A program made the translations under genes and the position numbers. This document shows, one piece after another, positions 1 through 13,200 of a stretch of 61,264 bases of DNA. The stretch comes from Helochares maculicollis. Taxonomy: Eukaryota > Arthropoda > Insecta > Coleoptera > Hydrophilidae. The notes beneath the pieces are model-generated. The model saw only the letters and a program-made list of their open reading frames with translations, did not search any database and was not told where the DNA came from. The stretch's first letter is position 1. Every line of letters starts with the position of its first letter. Where the stretch lies: positions 1 to 61,264 of the forward strand of contig JAWQRO010000075.1 of assembly GCA_033557835.1 (NCBI GenBank). The letters are read 5' to 3'.

Positions 1-425
1 GAACCAGGTTGTTCCTGCAAGTCTTCTGATGTCTCGGTCCCATCTGTCTTTGGGGCGTTTTCTGGGTCTCTTAATACCCCTGGGATACCATTCTATTATT
101 TTTGTTGTCCATCTATTGTCTGTCCTTTTTGCTATGTGTCCCGCCCATTGCCATTTCAGGGATTTGACTCTTTGGATTGTGTCTGTTATTTTGTTCTTAT
201 CTCTAATCCATGTGTTTTTTTTCGATCTCTCTTTGTAATGCCTAACATTGATCTTTCCATTGATCTTTGGGTAGTGGCTAACTTATTTGTAACGGTTGCA
301 TTAAGAGTTCAGGTTTCGCAACCGTAAGTTAGCACTGGAAGTATATATTGGTCGAATGTTCTGCTCTTTAAGTGGAGGGGTATTTTTGATTTGAATATTA
401 TAGAGTTTCGTATAAATGCTATTGT
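1..425 (-). mobile_element. RTE-like non-LTR retrotransposon, 3' end of the reverse-transcriptase ORF (broken)
   Basis: Read on the minus strand, the sequence gives the C-terminal part of an RTE-like LINE polyprotein. FDQYILPVLTYGCET is encoded at about 313-357. It is followed by an in-frame TGA (309-311) and then by TLNATVTNKL and RSMERSMLGITKRDR. After a frameshift near 190-215, a second frame carries LKWQWAGHIAKRTDNRW and IEWYPRGIKRPRKRPKDRW. The YILPVLTYGCET, SMLG and W-AGH-ARR-D-RW blocks in this order are typical of the region after the RT domain in RTE-type elements. The copy is cut by the window start, so the 3' UTR is not seen. The stop and the frameshift make it inactive. It is related to, but less decayed than, the copy at 14985-16412. 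Confidence 0.88.
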
Positions 426-3400
426 CGAAATTACTCAAATACAAATGGCGTCAATAAAGTAAATAGTGTTAATTCTTTGAGACAAAAAAAGTTTAAAATT
501 AATTTTGCAACCAGCTTTACTCTAACAAAGCATTCTAACAAGTAGACCGTATGTATATGTTGCCTCTTCACAAGACAACATCTACATCTATTTAAATGTA
601 TTGAAAAGATACCTCTAATCGCTTTTAAAATTTTGTTTTGCAAGTAAATTTGCAATGGTTCTGTTCTGTAAGCTATTATTTAAAAATGAGTTTCCTTCAG
701 ACGCTGCTAAAAATATCCTACATGAATGCCCTTAGTGGTTGAATTTTTGTATAAAACAATTCAGTCGGACTGTTTTTTCGTAATTGCTGGTTCTTGTTTT
801 ATGATATCAATATAATACTTTTAATTGCTTAAAATGTATTCTATTTTTTAGCTGACATTTTCAACCTTCTTTTTATTTATTATATTGTCTCTAAAGGCGA
901 CGCGACATGCGCGCCAAATTGACTAAGTACATTTTTTGAAACGAATTTCCTTGTCGCAGCAGAAGGGTTCTGCGAAATACATAATATAAAGCCACCAGTT
1001 TTTTGCTGCGGAAGACGGTAATTTCACGCTACATTCTTTCGGTACAAAATCTAACCCAAATAATTACTGTTGCCACATATAAAACAATATGCGAGAAATT
1101 ATGTGTTCCAAACGCTATTTTTGGAGTGAGACTAGAGATAAAACAATATTTGGCTAGCCAGGTAAAGATCAATTAGTATTTGAAATAATACGTAGAAATA
1201 TATTAGAAATATAGCATCCATGAAATGGGACACAAAATTACTCTAAAGCGTTGAATTTAACTTGGCTTAGATTTTAAAAACTGTAAACCCAAAATAAATA
1301 CAATTTGATATTGACAAAGGGGTGCTTTCGCATTTTGTACAAACGTATTTTCACTTACTAAATATAGATTAGTTTGCAATGTATGGTATAACTATTTTTC
1401 TAGCGACATTCTTTCAAGGTCACGTTCTGTCTCATATGATTAAAAAAACTTAACGCGTTGTGATAAAACTTGACTTGCTTGTGTTCTTTTTTCCATTTCT
1501 ATTTCATTAGAAAGATTTGGCGATTATGAAAAATTAAAATCAAGATTTTAACGTATGTAGCAACGAGTCCCAAACTAACGCAATTTTCAACTTTTGTATG
1601 TGTACACAAGAAATACTAAGTCAGGTTTAAATCTGTTGTTTGATATTGGATACTAATAAGGCAACACCTTGTACAGTGCTTATTCCGAAATTCTAGTGCG
1701 AAACATGAAGGAACATGAACGTTTCTTGCCATAATGGAAACACGTTGTTTTATAAGTAAATTTCCAAATAGCAAATGTAAATTCACTTTGCACATACAAA
1801 CCGTGAGTTTAACCGGTAGTTGCATTCACTGCGTTTCCTTGGATGTTATGGTTCAACTAAAATAACTATTATCCTTCTAGCAGCTATGTTACAATGCAAG
1901 AACGCAGGACTCGTTTGGAATTTGATCGGTTGCATTAAAACTATTGGAACGAATAAGAATTTGCATAGCAGAGGGAATTATTACAAGAATTGCTGAAGCG
2001 TAAAAAAGACTCTTAGCTTCGATATGCATGTTTAGCATCTCAATTAAGTCATAATTAATTGCCAGAAATGTTGTATAATTCATCTAGTTCATTTCATCAC
2101 GTTTCAGCTCTTTGAATACAAATAAAATGTTTTCTAGTGTTCATGCAAAATATCAAAATTGCTTGCTTGATTCTAAAATCTACACTGTAATTCACAAGTG
2201 GAATAAAGAAACCTTGCTGATACATGGTATTGAATTTCATAACACCCTCTCTATAAACACTAATCAAACCAGCTTGATCAAGAGAAACATATTTTATGAT
2301 ATTACGTATTTCCTTACCTTAGGGGCAATAAAAAATTGCTTGCGGAAATTTGATTTTATAGCCCAGAGTTGCATCGTCCAATAAATTGATATTAGTTTGT
2401 GCCTTCCATGCTTTTATGGGCTGTCTGGATTACAAATTGCATTGTAAATTTTCAATATTCCAAGGCAATCTCAGGCAGTGAAGTGGCCTGGCTGGTTTCA
2501 TAAAATCAAATAATGCGCGGCAATATTTCCCGGTGCATCATAAATTCATCTTTGAAAACCTCCAACATTAATATATACTGTTCGTTTTTATTTTTACGTT
2601 TATGCAGGGCTTATTGTTTCAAAAACGAGGCTGGGCTTTTGTGTACTACCCGCAGAAGTACAGGGAAAACCTTCACGTCAAATAAATATCTTTTAAGAAA
2701 TTGTTTACAGCGGTGACCTAACTCACAAACCGTTTTTCCTTCAAAGTCGCCCGTTACTTTTAGTATACGGCTTTCATAAAACTTTCTTTCTCTTATGTGG
2801 GGATGTTTTCCTGGCCGAAAACAGAAAGTTTCTCCAGAGAAAATATTTCCAAAATTTATCTGCTAGGTATATTTTTTCATCAGACAAGAGAAACCCTCCA
2901 TTGTCAAAACATCGGGTGCTCAAGACTTATTTACTATCTCTGTGCTAAACTAATCTAGCTAAGCTAATCAGTTTGGGAATATTAAATTAATCAATATTAA
3001 ATTGAATAACGTTAAATGCAGCACTAGAGGTATATTTATCATCTTAGCTCGTCACTCGCCTTAAATTTATTATCTATATTAAATTTACGACCCGGATTAA
3101 ATTGCTGAAAAGGGCAGTGCAATTTCTTCAAAGGCAATTATACCGGTCTAATTAGTAATACAGGAGGTTCCTTTTTAGTGGTGAAAGTTCTTCCAGAAGT
3201 TAATAAAGTGAAGTTATCGAGAGTTATTGAAGTTATTAGTGCGGAAAGTTTTTGTATAAGGGCTGGAGTCGGGGTAAAAAATTCAGCATCAATATCTCCA
3301 TCCGAACAAATGCACCGCCACAGAGCAAAACGTAAAACTTTTACGAGTATCCAGATTGTAACATCAAAAGTTAAAAGTCGCAGTCATTATGCGATCTAAA

Positions 3401-4544
3401 ACAAATGTAATGGAGGACATTTAAGGTACAGCAAATAGATCAATTCTGCTTTGAAAATTTTATAACGAGGACGACGCTGTTTCTGGAGATCAAGAGCTTA
3501 GCTGCTATCCTTGTTTGTTGAGTTGCAATACCGGTTTTAGAAATCTAACTCGTGTTGTTACTATAATATGAATATACAAATTAAACAAGTTTTTTACAAA
3601 ATAAAATCTTCATCTCTTTCATAATATCGCTAAGGTTGAAAGTCTCCAAAGCTACCCCTAAATGATGACAGGTCTAATATCTATGATTAAAAGTGAGAAA
3701 TATAAACTATGTTTGTATGGTTAGTGATGAAATCAAGACTATTTAGTAAAGACATGTTACAAAAATAAACTTATGAAAAGTGTAGATCTTCCATTCTGTT
3801 CTGTTCAGATCTTTAAAGATTCTTAGCTTGTTATGATTTGTGCTAGTATACATCAAATTGAAAAATGGTTTTCGGGTTCTTCGTGTTCTAGATTACTGGT
3901 ATTTGTTGTTTCTACATACGAGAAGTGTTTTCAAAAGAAGCCCAGACGTGCTTCCTTGCGTTTATTCCTTTTAAAACAAAATTTGAGCTCTGAAAGTACT
4001 TTTTAAACCATCGGAATAAAACGTATTGACTTTGTCAAAGTTCAATACAATTTGCCTAAAAATAAATTTTAATCTGTTTCCTTTATAATCTAGTGCTGAG
4101 ATATGTTGATACTCATACAGTATTACAACAAAGAGACTTTTCAAAGTTAAGCTAAATAGTTAAACGGCTCTTGACCGTAATGTATTAATCGACAGGCTGG
4201 ATTATAAGTCATAGTGATAAAATAGGTTGGGATAGTAGAAAACTATATTTCTGTAAGCAACTTATTAAAGAAGTAACTTAGCCTTTTGTTTTCTAGTGCT
4301 AAAAGAGTGCCTTCATAGTTATTCAGTGTATTTTACATCGAAAACCATAAAAAATCTTTAAAATTTCATTATCTCTGAATGATCCCTAAAGTCACACGAT
4401 AAGTACCCTAGAAAATTGAGTCAAGGTATTATTTTTCATGTGTATAATTGCAAATCATCTTTGCAACAAACTATAAATTTGTTAAAAATACCGTATAACC
4501 TTCTTGCGTCAGAAGACTGCTTTCTTGGATCTATAGACAGTTCG
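426..4544. other. AT-rich stretch without recognisable genes
   Basis: Only short unconnected open frames (up to about 90 codons) with no recognisable motif. A block at roughly 2500-2850 has more balanced composition and could be conserved non-coding DNA, but nothing in it can be named. Confidence 0.5.
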
Positions 4545-5425
4545 TTATTCTAAATTCACTCGCAGGCATAAGACATATGTTTTTAAACTCGTGTTTATAG
4601 GGCCTTGCCACTGTTGCTTTGGCTTTCCATTCGGCCGTTGGCCGTCAAGGTTGAGATTTTGAGCGACGTTGACTACTGTTCTCGGCGGTGCTCTCATGTC
4701 CAAACTATCACAAGCACCCATCGCGCATTTTTTCATTTATGGGAGCTTCGCCGAACTCCGAAAAAATCGTTAGTGATGTGGTCTAGTAGTGAGACACTCA
4801 TTATCGACCAGACCATATGTATCTGCATAGTACGCGGGCGTCGCGAAATAAGACGAGTTGTCGGGCAGCATTCAGATTCATAGAGCACCACCGGATAGAT
4901 GACTGTACGACGTAACTTTAACCTTAGGTGGATTGTCATTTTTCGGTGACATAGTGTGGCGGTGGCTTTTCTCCACTTCATCCAGATTCCTTTGATACGT
5001 GCTCGTGCTTCGCTATCGAGGCTACCATTGCTCTATATATATGGCACACTAGGCACCGAAACTTACTGCTCTTTGTGCTTCGCCATTAACACGGATGCAG
5101 TTAGCGGATGGAATCAGTCTCCAGTTTTTGAAATGTTCATGCCTTGGCCGCTAGCATTACGTCATCCGCATAGAGCAGAGTCCACGGAACGTCATCGTGC
5201 CAATCGAGTGTTATTGTGTCCATTACAACGATGAAAAGCAACGGTGAAAATGCAGATCTCTGGGGGATACCCATCTTCACTGGCAAACTGTTTTAGCTCC
5301 CTGCCAAACATCTGATTTTGCTCGATGAGAAGCTCGAGTACCTCGTGGTCGCGTAGCGTGTACCAAATTAGTTGGTGCGAAATACGGTTGAAGGCTTGAG
5401 AAAGACTAGGTGGAGTGTCATTAAA
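4545..5425 (-). mobile_element. LINE reverse-transcriptase remnant with YADD box (5'-truncated, broken)
   Basis: On the minus strand this is a continuous but frameshifted reverse-transcriptase C-terminal half. From 5420 downward it reads LSQAFNRISHQLIWYTLR, then GIPQRSAFSPLLFIVVMD (the PQG-S-SPLLF motif B region). Next comes the catalytic motif C, LLYADDVMLA, with YADD-V encoded at 5158-5172. Farther on are the thumb and post-RT blocks VIYPVVLYESECCPTT (about 4880) and LNLDGQRPNGKPKQQW (about 4610-4650). The order matches insect LINE ORF2 proteins of the RTE/Jockey type. Domains upstream of motif A are missing, which suggests 5' truncation. Frameshifts lie between the YADD block and the VLYESECC block. 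It is a different family from the LINE copies at 1-425 and 14985-16412, which have LTYGCET instead of LYESECC. Long plus-strand frames here are antisense shadows. Confidence 0.88.
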
Positions 5426-6413
5426 TAGACAATAATTCAGGATGGTAACATCTACAAAATTAAAATAAAAACCAGAGAAATAAGAAATACAAAGTAGCTT
5501 ATTTTATTTGACTGAAGATTTTAAGAAAGACATTAGCATGTTTATTCTAACTGAAACTTTATTTTCACGACAAGGTGGGTCCAAATACTTAATTCCAAGC
5601 AATTCTGGAAGTACTAGTCCTAATTTGCAACATCTTGAAAGGTGTAGCAGATGCAGAAATCAACCTTTATGATAGAATTAAGCAACAATTTCAGGTATTA
5701 AAAAAGGTATAAACTGAAAAATTAATACAAAGTACGTCTCTTAAAACAACATCTTAAAATACGTATGTTTTTTAAGTAATTTGCTTTTCATCCTCTATTA
5801 CGCATCTAACAATTAAAACAGCGCAATTTCAGTGCAAGAAATAATTGAGGTGTATGTTTTGGTAACAAAGTAGAAAGATGAAGTGTTTCTTTACACAGTT
5901 TTCTTAGACCTCTTTCTTCTAACAAATGATAAAGTACAAATTAGAAGTGATAAACTATCATAAAAGAAATAACAGTGAAACAACATAGAATCAAGCAAGT
6001 TGCAAAAATGCATTCTGCACTTTTCATGTGTTTCCAAGAAACTCCAAGCTCGAATTTAACACAAACCTCTAAAACTGCCCAATAACAATCAAACCGTACC
6101 CTATAGGCTTCCTGTACTAACATAGAGATAACAGGGAATAACAAGCAAGCAATGTTACAGCATACTACAGGCACTTAGGAGGTATCGTGTAAGATTACAG
6201 TAAACATCAAGTTTCCATTCGGAGTTATGTAATGAATTGTAATCAAACATGGTGTGCGATGATGCGCTACATAATTAAGAGTAAAATAGGTCAAATTGGT
6301 CCTTAACTGGAATCATCTTAGGGTAGCAATCGGTAAACAGAACCATTTTCTGCATGTGGCTTGTAACATGATTGAATGCACAGCACGAGGATATCGATTC
6401 CGTTTTGTTTCAG

Positions 6414-6498
6414 TTGCCCCCTCCGCCACACCTGCCCTTGGAAGACAAGCGCCGCTCACTAACCCCCCTGCGAGAAGCTTTTCCACAACAGAACCACT
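6414..6498 (+). CDS. Candidate 85-bp internal exon of an unidentified gene
   Basis: A pyrimidine-rich tract ending TTTTGTTTCAG (6403-6413) is followed by 85 bases that are much richer in C and G than the flanks. These end at a consensus donor, ACT|GTAAGTATC (GT at 6499-6500). Frame 1 from 6414 is open throughout and reads as a proline-rich then charged stretch (starts LPPPPHLPLEDKRRS, ends REAFPQQNH), ending in phase 1. Frame 3 is also open (starts APSATPALGRQ); frame 2 has a stop. Third positions in frame 1 favour G and C, which supports that frame. I do not recognise the protein. The phase is compatible with the candidate acceptor at 25036, but an 18.5-kb intron is not shown by the sequence. 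It could instead be a chance pairing of splice-like sites. Confidence 0.45.
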
Positions 6499-9164
6499 GT
6501 AAGTATCAGCGTCACAGCCTCGTTTAACAGATTTTTTATTGTGCGTTTACTACCTTCTTTAGTACTTACCTACACTCGCAAACTTCCCCAAATTGTTTGG
6601 CAAACATATTACAACTCCGGGTTACACTTGTGCAAATGTATATTTATTGTGGTTTTAACTTTTAATCAGAAGTTAGTTGGCTTATATAAGTTATCAAAAC
6701 TTCACCCTGAAGCAATTTATTGCGAATTTCGAGGCAATAAAAACAATTGATGAGGAAAGTTTAGGGAAATTAGGCTCGCTTTAGAATTGATAAGATTCAG
6801 ATGTGTCTTAAACGGTTATGTAACGATTTGCAATTAGTCAATTTGCCTTGCGAAAATATTATTTTACTAAACAGAAAGCACTAGTATTAACTTCTTCACG
6901 CCCATGTTAATTATTTAGAAATTTAATCAAAATATCTTTCTTACTTTTTAATTATGAAAGGTTAAATAGTTTAAAAACTGTTTGTCTACAAAATCTTTAA
7001 GAGCATTGAAAGAATAAATTCAGAAAAATTTAACACAGTACAATACAAATTTCGCATTTTAAATTAGAAATATTTATAGATCTGAAACAATACAATACTA
7101 ATAACAATTAACCTGAGTAATACACGCAAAGTTCAATAATTTCATTTTCTGTGTTTGTTGCAACTGGGTAGTTGCAAAAAAAGGTGTTGATCCACCGACA
7201 AAAAGCATCATAGTAATTTTGGTAGATATTTTCCTGTATGTCTTTCTATGAGCACACACTCGATACAATGCCAAAAATAGTCATTAACAAACAACCACTT
7301 CCAATCATTTCAAAATAAATATAGGTAAAATATTTTGGAAGAATACATACCAGCTATTTTATTTTTCAGCTGAGAATAACTATTTTAAAATAACAGAAGC
7401 ATGAACCCGGCAAGGAAATCGCTCTAAATTTGAAACCAACAAAAACTAAAGATTTTGAAAAACAATTTACAAAGATGGCAGCTTAAAAAGGATAGCAACA
7501 AAATACAACATAAATTTGTCTTGCATTTCCTTGACAAATTGCGAAACAGGATGATAATAACCGTCTAAAAACTAATTACGTTAATGCAATAGATTAGCAC
7601 GAATAAAAATGAAGAGCTCTAATTAATTTTCCATTATTAATGCCTGCAAAAAAATTCCTGGCTGAAACTAATGTTTCATTAATAAACGAATAATTATCGC
7701 ACGCACCGGTTTCAAGCGATGTTCGTTAATTAAATCTCCCACAGTACAGGGTATAGTCATCAAATATTGGTTACTATCATTAAAACTACCTCCCAAAGTT
7801 GTTATTTATATTTTATGGAGTAATAGCGCCGTCTCGATGGTGAAATAAGTGCTTTTCTTCCCCGAATACATTAATTTCCAACTCACCGTCCGTCGGATGA
7901 AATGTCTTTCACTTTAATAAATTTGCATTTTTGTTTGCGCCTTAGCTAATTGGACTAATTTAGCAAAAGACAAATAACAGCAATATTTTATTAACGTTTT
8001 TGCGGCAATTTTTAATCTGATTGCTTCATTTTATCCCACTCTCAAATTAATCTGAAATTCATACTTTTCGTCCAGAAACGATATCCTTTTAATTCAATTC
8101 CCTGTTATGCTGATTGTACTGGTATTATTCCGAGTCGCCGATTTGAGAAATTCTGCTAGACTAGCAACGATGAGATTGGGCGAAATACGATACGAAAAAG
8201 ACATATAAAAGTTAAAGGCAGCAGACCTCTTGCGGACCCGCCTATAAATTTATTGGCAAACTACTTTTTTTATTTAACAGAATACTCGACAATATAAATA
8301 ATGGGCGACTATGTTTTATTCTTATCGAGGAGGAACTGTCGTTGGCCTTCATTTGACATCCTCATCAAAACGAAATCGAACGTGTTATACTCTACTCATT
8401 TTTATTTATAAACCGAAATCGGATGCTCCTGACGTTGTTATTAATTTATGGGGATATTATTCGGCACGTGTCAGAATCCCGTGAAAAATGTACCGACCCT
8501 TTTCTATAAATAGGTGACCGAACAATGTTCGACATTTGTATACATCTGAAACTGGCAGGGGCAGAAAAACGAGGTTATGAAAAAGTTGAGGCTGCATTTT
8601 TCAAATTTTGAAAGATGAAAGAAGAGAGTATCCAACTTAGCTGCCACTACTACATTTTTCTCTGAATTAAATTGTTTAAAAAGTCGGAAAACATTTTGTC
8701 AAGAAAATTATTAATATTGAGAACATATAACCAAATAAATAATTAAATAATGTATAATTAGTTGACGCTTCTACCACATACTTTTAAAATGCATTTAGTA
8801 AAGTATGGAGAAACTCTAAAATAAATAAATTAACGAGCATCTCATATCACATTTTGTTTCACTTTGAAACTATGATCATAAGAAAGGATTACATATTGTT
8901 TCTTATTTTCAAAGGAAACGTTTAGAAGACATTGAACATATTAATTACTCAGAGACAAGCCACATTTTCAAATAATAAATGCATTTGGTGCATGATTATA
9001 TAAATACAAAGACAACGCAATTTGAAGACTGCAAATATTGGTCTAAGAGTGATTCAAGATTAACAAATCTTAAACACTAAAGTGCACTATAGCCAGTTAA
9101 ACAGTTTTGCTTTCTCTATAACAGAGGTTTAGACACAACAATTAATAGTTGCATAATGACTATA
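6499..9164. other. Intron-like or intergenic stretch, nothing assigned
   Basis: No recognisable coding motif or repeat. From 7560 to 8570 the composition is more even, with runs such as TTAATTAATTTTCC, and may hold conserved non-coding DNA. This is a guess from composition only. Confidence 0.4.
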
Positions 9165-10218
9165 CTAGGTTGTCCAATTAGTTTCGCGCTTGGATAAAAA
9201 AACACAATTTTACGGATTATTATACCATAGAATCTCCTTGAACATCAATATACTTCCGTTTCAACGAGATTCCAATTTATGAATTTAGTCCCTATCAGAA
9301 TCTGGAAGAGCTGCAAACTACGCTTCCACGGCTGGTATGACCTCATTATACGATGAAAAGCGGATTAGTTTTTTTGTTCTGGAAACGATTACAATAATAT
9401 TCAGAATTTATTGTTTTCCCTATTTGAAAGTAATCCACAAACAAAATTCCTTTTGCATTTCTAAAAACTGATGCTAAACCTTTTTGGCCGATTTCTTGAC
9501 ACGAACTAATTTCAGAGACGAAGAACCGGGTACACATCACTCATTAGTCTCTTCAGGATCATGGTGATAAAATAAAGTCTCATCCATAGTACCGAATTAA
9601 CGCACAAAATCAACTTTATTCTTTCGAAAACGCTTTAAATATTGATGAGAAAGTCGCATTCGAATGTTTTTGTTCCATTGTTAGCGAATGTGGCACCCAT
9701 TGTGCACAAATCTTTCTGGAACTCAATACTTTTGTCAAAATATTGCTTACATTGTCCAGTGACCTACCTAGAGCTTCTACTACATCTCTTGCAGCCACTC
9801 GATGGTTTTTTTAATACGATATCTTGTATTTTTTCTACGATTTCTGGTGTTGTTGCTATTTTTGACGTAGATCCTCTTTAAGGCTTGTACTTCCGCGTTT
9901 AAATTCAGCAACCCATCTTTCTACTGCACTAACTGAAGGCGAAGAGTCTTTAGACATTTTCAACATTCGTTAGTAAATTTCCTTTGGTTTTAAACATTTT
10001 TAAAATAGAAACTTAATCACTGCACAATGTTTGATTTCTATTGTAAAAAAAATACTGTGACACGCCGATACTAAATGGCTTGTAAATAAAGAATGAGTTG
10101 ACAGATTGAAATGAAACTTCACATTCGTTCATATGAAGAGTGTACCAAAATAAAAAAAAAAGTTAGGCTAGCAGCAACGGCCTTTCTTATGGACCGAAAA
10201 ACCTTATGAACGACCTAG
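9165..10218 (-). mobile_element. Mariner element, family 1 copy a, internally deleted
   Basis: The left end CTAGGTTGTCCAATTAG and the right end (reverse complement CTAGGTCGTTCATAAGG) are imperfect terminal inverted repeats. They are flanked by TA (9163-9164 and 10219-10220), the mariner target duplication. On the minus strand, transposase pieces appear in order. A decayed N-terminal region (about 9850-10010) is followed by SRKICAQWVPHSLTMEQK (near 9700), then KGLASVFRNAKGILFVDY and GKTINSEYYCN (9400-9490). After these the reading jumps straight to a C-terminal piece (about NEVIPAVEA and IHKLESR). The segment that should hold PPYSPD and the third catalytic aspartate is absent. That fits the length of 1054 bp against roughly 1.3 kb for an intact mariner. 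Stops and frameshifts also occur. The element is non-functional. Confidence 0.92.
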
Positions 10219-13200
10219 TAAAACAATCAGAATTCAAAGACTGAACTATTCTATTAACAGCCTGTTTACATATCATAGACTTAATGGGATCCGACAAGGA
10301 TTTTGGTTTATTCGATTTGATTAGCAAAAATCGATATAAAAACATTGTATTGACATGAAGATAAATATTAGAAGTATCATGAGGCAGAGTTCAAAAAGCA
10401 ATTGGCATGGATAATGAAATATGGAAGCATAGGATAATATTATACACATAGGACTCATTAGTAAATCTACTCAAGAGAACAGATTCTATTAAAAAACAAA
10501 AAATGCTTTACTGCAATTTTACTTTAGCTTTACTTGCAATCGCTAAATAGAAATATGACAATAACGTATAAAATTTTACCTAGTTGAATGCAGTACAAAA
10601 CGAAAACGCCTAAAAATATAATTATATTATGACACAGGAAAAAATAATACGTAATTTTGCTACAAGTTATCATCAGCATTCTATTACAGCAAAAAGTAGG
10701 CTACCTTAAAAAGACAAAACGTTTATTTTACATTCTCGCTATTATATACAGCATTTGAGCGCAAAATTAAGCTGCACCCAACTTAGCTAATGGGCTAATG
10801 GGGCCAAAATTTTATTTCCCGAAAAAGTCATATTTTTAAACAGCTCATTTGAAGTCTCGACGATAAAATTCTGGGCGAAGAATTTTAGTTCCTGTGAATT
10901 TCAAAGAACTCAATGAGGTAGTAAAACAGATAAAATGTATAAATTATGAAAATACAAAGTTTCCGTTTTTTGCTTCGTGCGTTGGTATGGAATAAGGGAA
11001 TATTAAAGGAAATACGTATGTCCATAAAAATGATCTCTGAATGTATTTTGCCAACACTGCTACTCATGAGAAAAACATAATCTCATGAATCTATGCATAA
11101 ATATCAAATAGATAATCTTTCTTTCACTTTCCTAGATATTTTATTGTTTATAAAACTTTTTTGTACTAAAAAATTTTAATTAAAAAAATGTGTGTCCCAA
11201 ATTATACATTTATCATGTTATTGTCTATTGTTCAAACGTCTAGAAAAGCTCAATCATTAACCGTGTCACTTATGGAGAGTCGTTGAAATTAATGGTGCAT
11301 TATTGCACCTTGTCCCTTAAAACTTACAAGCTGGTGACAAATCAATGCAGCTGATGCAAAGTTCGAAACAACTTACGTACGTGTTTCTGTTCCCATACAC
11401 CGCTTAGAGCAACTCATTCAGATGACATTACACGATTACGAAGATTCATTAACACTAATAAACCGAATCCGATAGAGCGACACGTTAATTTATAAAATGA
11501 TTGTCTGCTGCTTGATTTAATTAATTGCTAGCAATTTATATCTGTTGATGAGTTTCAGTACATTCCTCGGACAAATTAGAAAATAATTTCAAATACTCCT
11601 AAGATACGTGAAGACTCTTCATTTCATTTCATTGGACGGGCTGTCGTAATTAAACTTTATTGTAGAGTCTAATGGAGTAGTTTTATTGGTTTTTCTACGC
11701 GATTCATGCAAAGCTGAGATTTATTGTGTGCACAAATAACTAAACACTGATGTTATATATGAAAATTATTAAAAACGTTTTCAGCCATCTTTTGACTTCT
11801 TCAATTTCTTATACTCTCTTATATATTTTAGAAAAGATAATATTTCCTTAAATTCCTTATATTAGTGTATGCATTCATAGTATAGACAAAAGGTATAGAA
11901 GAAATTTTTTAAATTTAATTTCTAAGGGGTGCAAAAACTAGGAGTTCAGTATTTTTATACAGATTCAATTAAGTTAAATGATAGTGAAATTAAAGTTTAA
12001 TGCATATATGTCACAATCGGTTGATGCTGCTGATAAGACAACATGCTCTTAAATTGTATGCGGAAGAAAAATTAGCATTCGTGGGCACATTCTTTTAACT
12101 TGAAATCTCAGTCTGCAATGTTTAGCAGAATAAAATCATGAAAAGTCTGCGGTATCTGAATAATAGCGAAATTTAGTAAAGTAAGCATATGCATTTTTGA
12201 ATGCAAAAGTTAGACAAAAAAACTTTCTGTTCTACAAACCCATAAAAATGTTTGGAGAATTATATTAAATTTCTGATTTTCTAATAACAAAAACTGTTTC
12301 CCTAATATCCAAGCAATGTATGTGTTAAAGGCGAAATATGAGATATATTTTCCCGCCAAATTATGTTAGACATTTCTAAGTCAAAATATCAGCAGAGAGC
12401 TATATTTCAACCACAAGATAAATTTTTCATTGAATCAATCGGTAAATTAGTTTTTAATAAAATGAACAAATTATAGCGCTGTGATTAGCATATATAAAAA
12501 TAAAAAGTCACTATGGTAAATTACACACAGAGTTCAAATAATGTTTCAGTTTGATTCATAATGAATCTCTTATGGAGACGATGAACTGATGAACTGAACC
12601 TGAATAAACGAGGAAAGGTGCAATTCAATTATAGATCACACAATAATTCTGAGAGTAAAAACTTAAGTTAATTAAAATACACTCAAGCGACCCTGCGAGC
12701 ATTTGTTAATTAGCAATATATTCGTTAATCTAATGAAAAAGAGCTGAAATCAATAAGGTGCCACCCTGAACTGCAATTATCTTCTTTGAGATTGCTCCAG
12801 CAATATATTTTGTCATGTGGAAATACAAGCCAATAAAAATTATTGGCATAAACGTGAAATACTGCAAAGGATTAATTTTATGTAAGAGGATTTATTAGCG
12901 CTCAGCAAGTAACCTACTGAAAATTCATTGCAGCAACGAAATTGAGCTGAAATAGCCTCTGAAACCACCTATATACCATTAATCCTAATCTACGAGTAAC
13001 AAGATTCTCACTCGTAAGGACACTCATATCCTGGCTTCGAAATGAAAAGCTCTCAACAACTTATATGCTCTGGTTAATTAATTAATAAAGCATTTACGCT
13101 CCCTATATTCCTCACAGTATGAGATTCTAGCGAAACTTTTTGATTAATAATTCATACACGCGTAACAACTTTGATAATTTTTTAAAATCAGCTTTGAAGT

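Noticed and set aside
4605..5234. Two 92-codon plus-strand frames
   Set aside because: Antisense of the LINE reverse transcriptase that reads on the minus strand.
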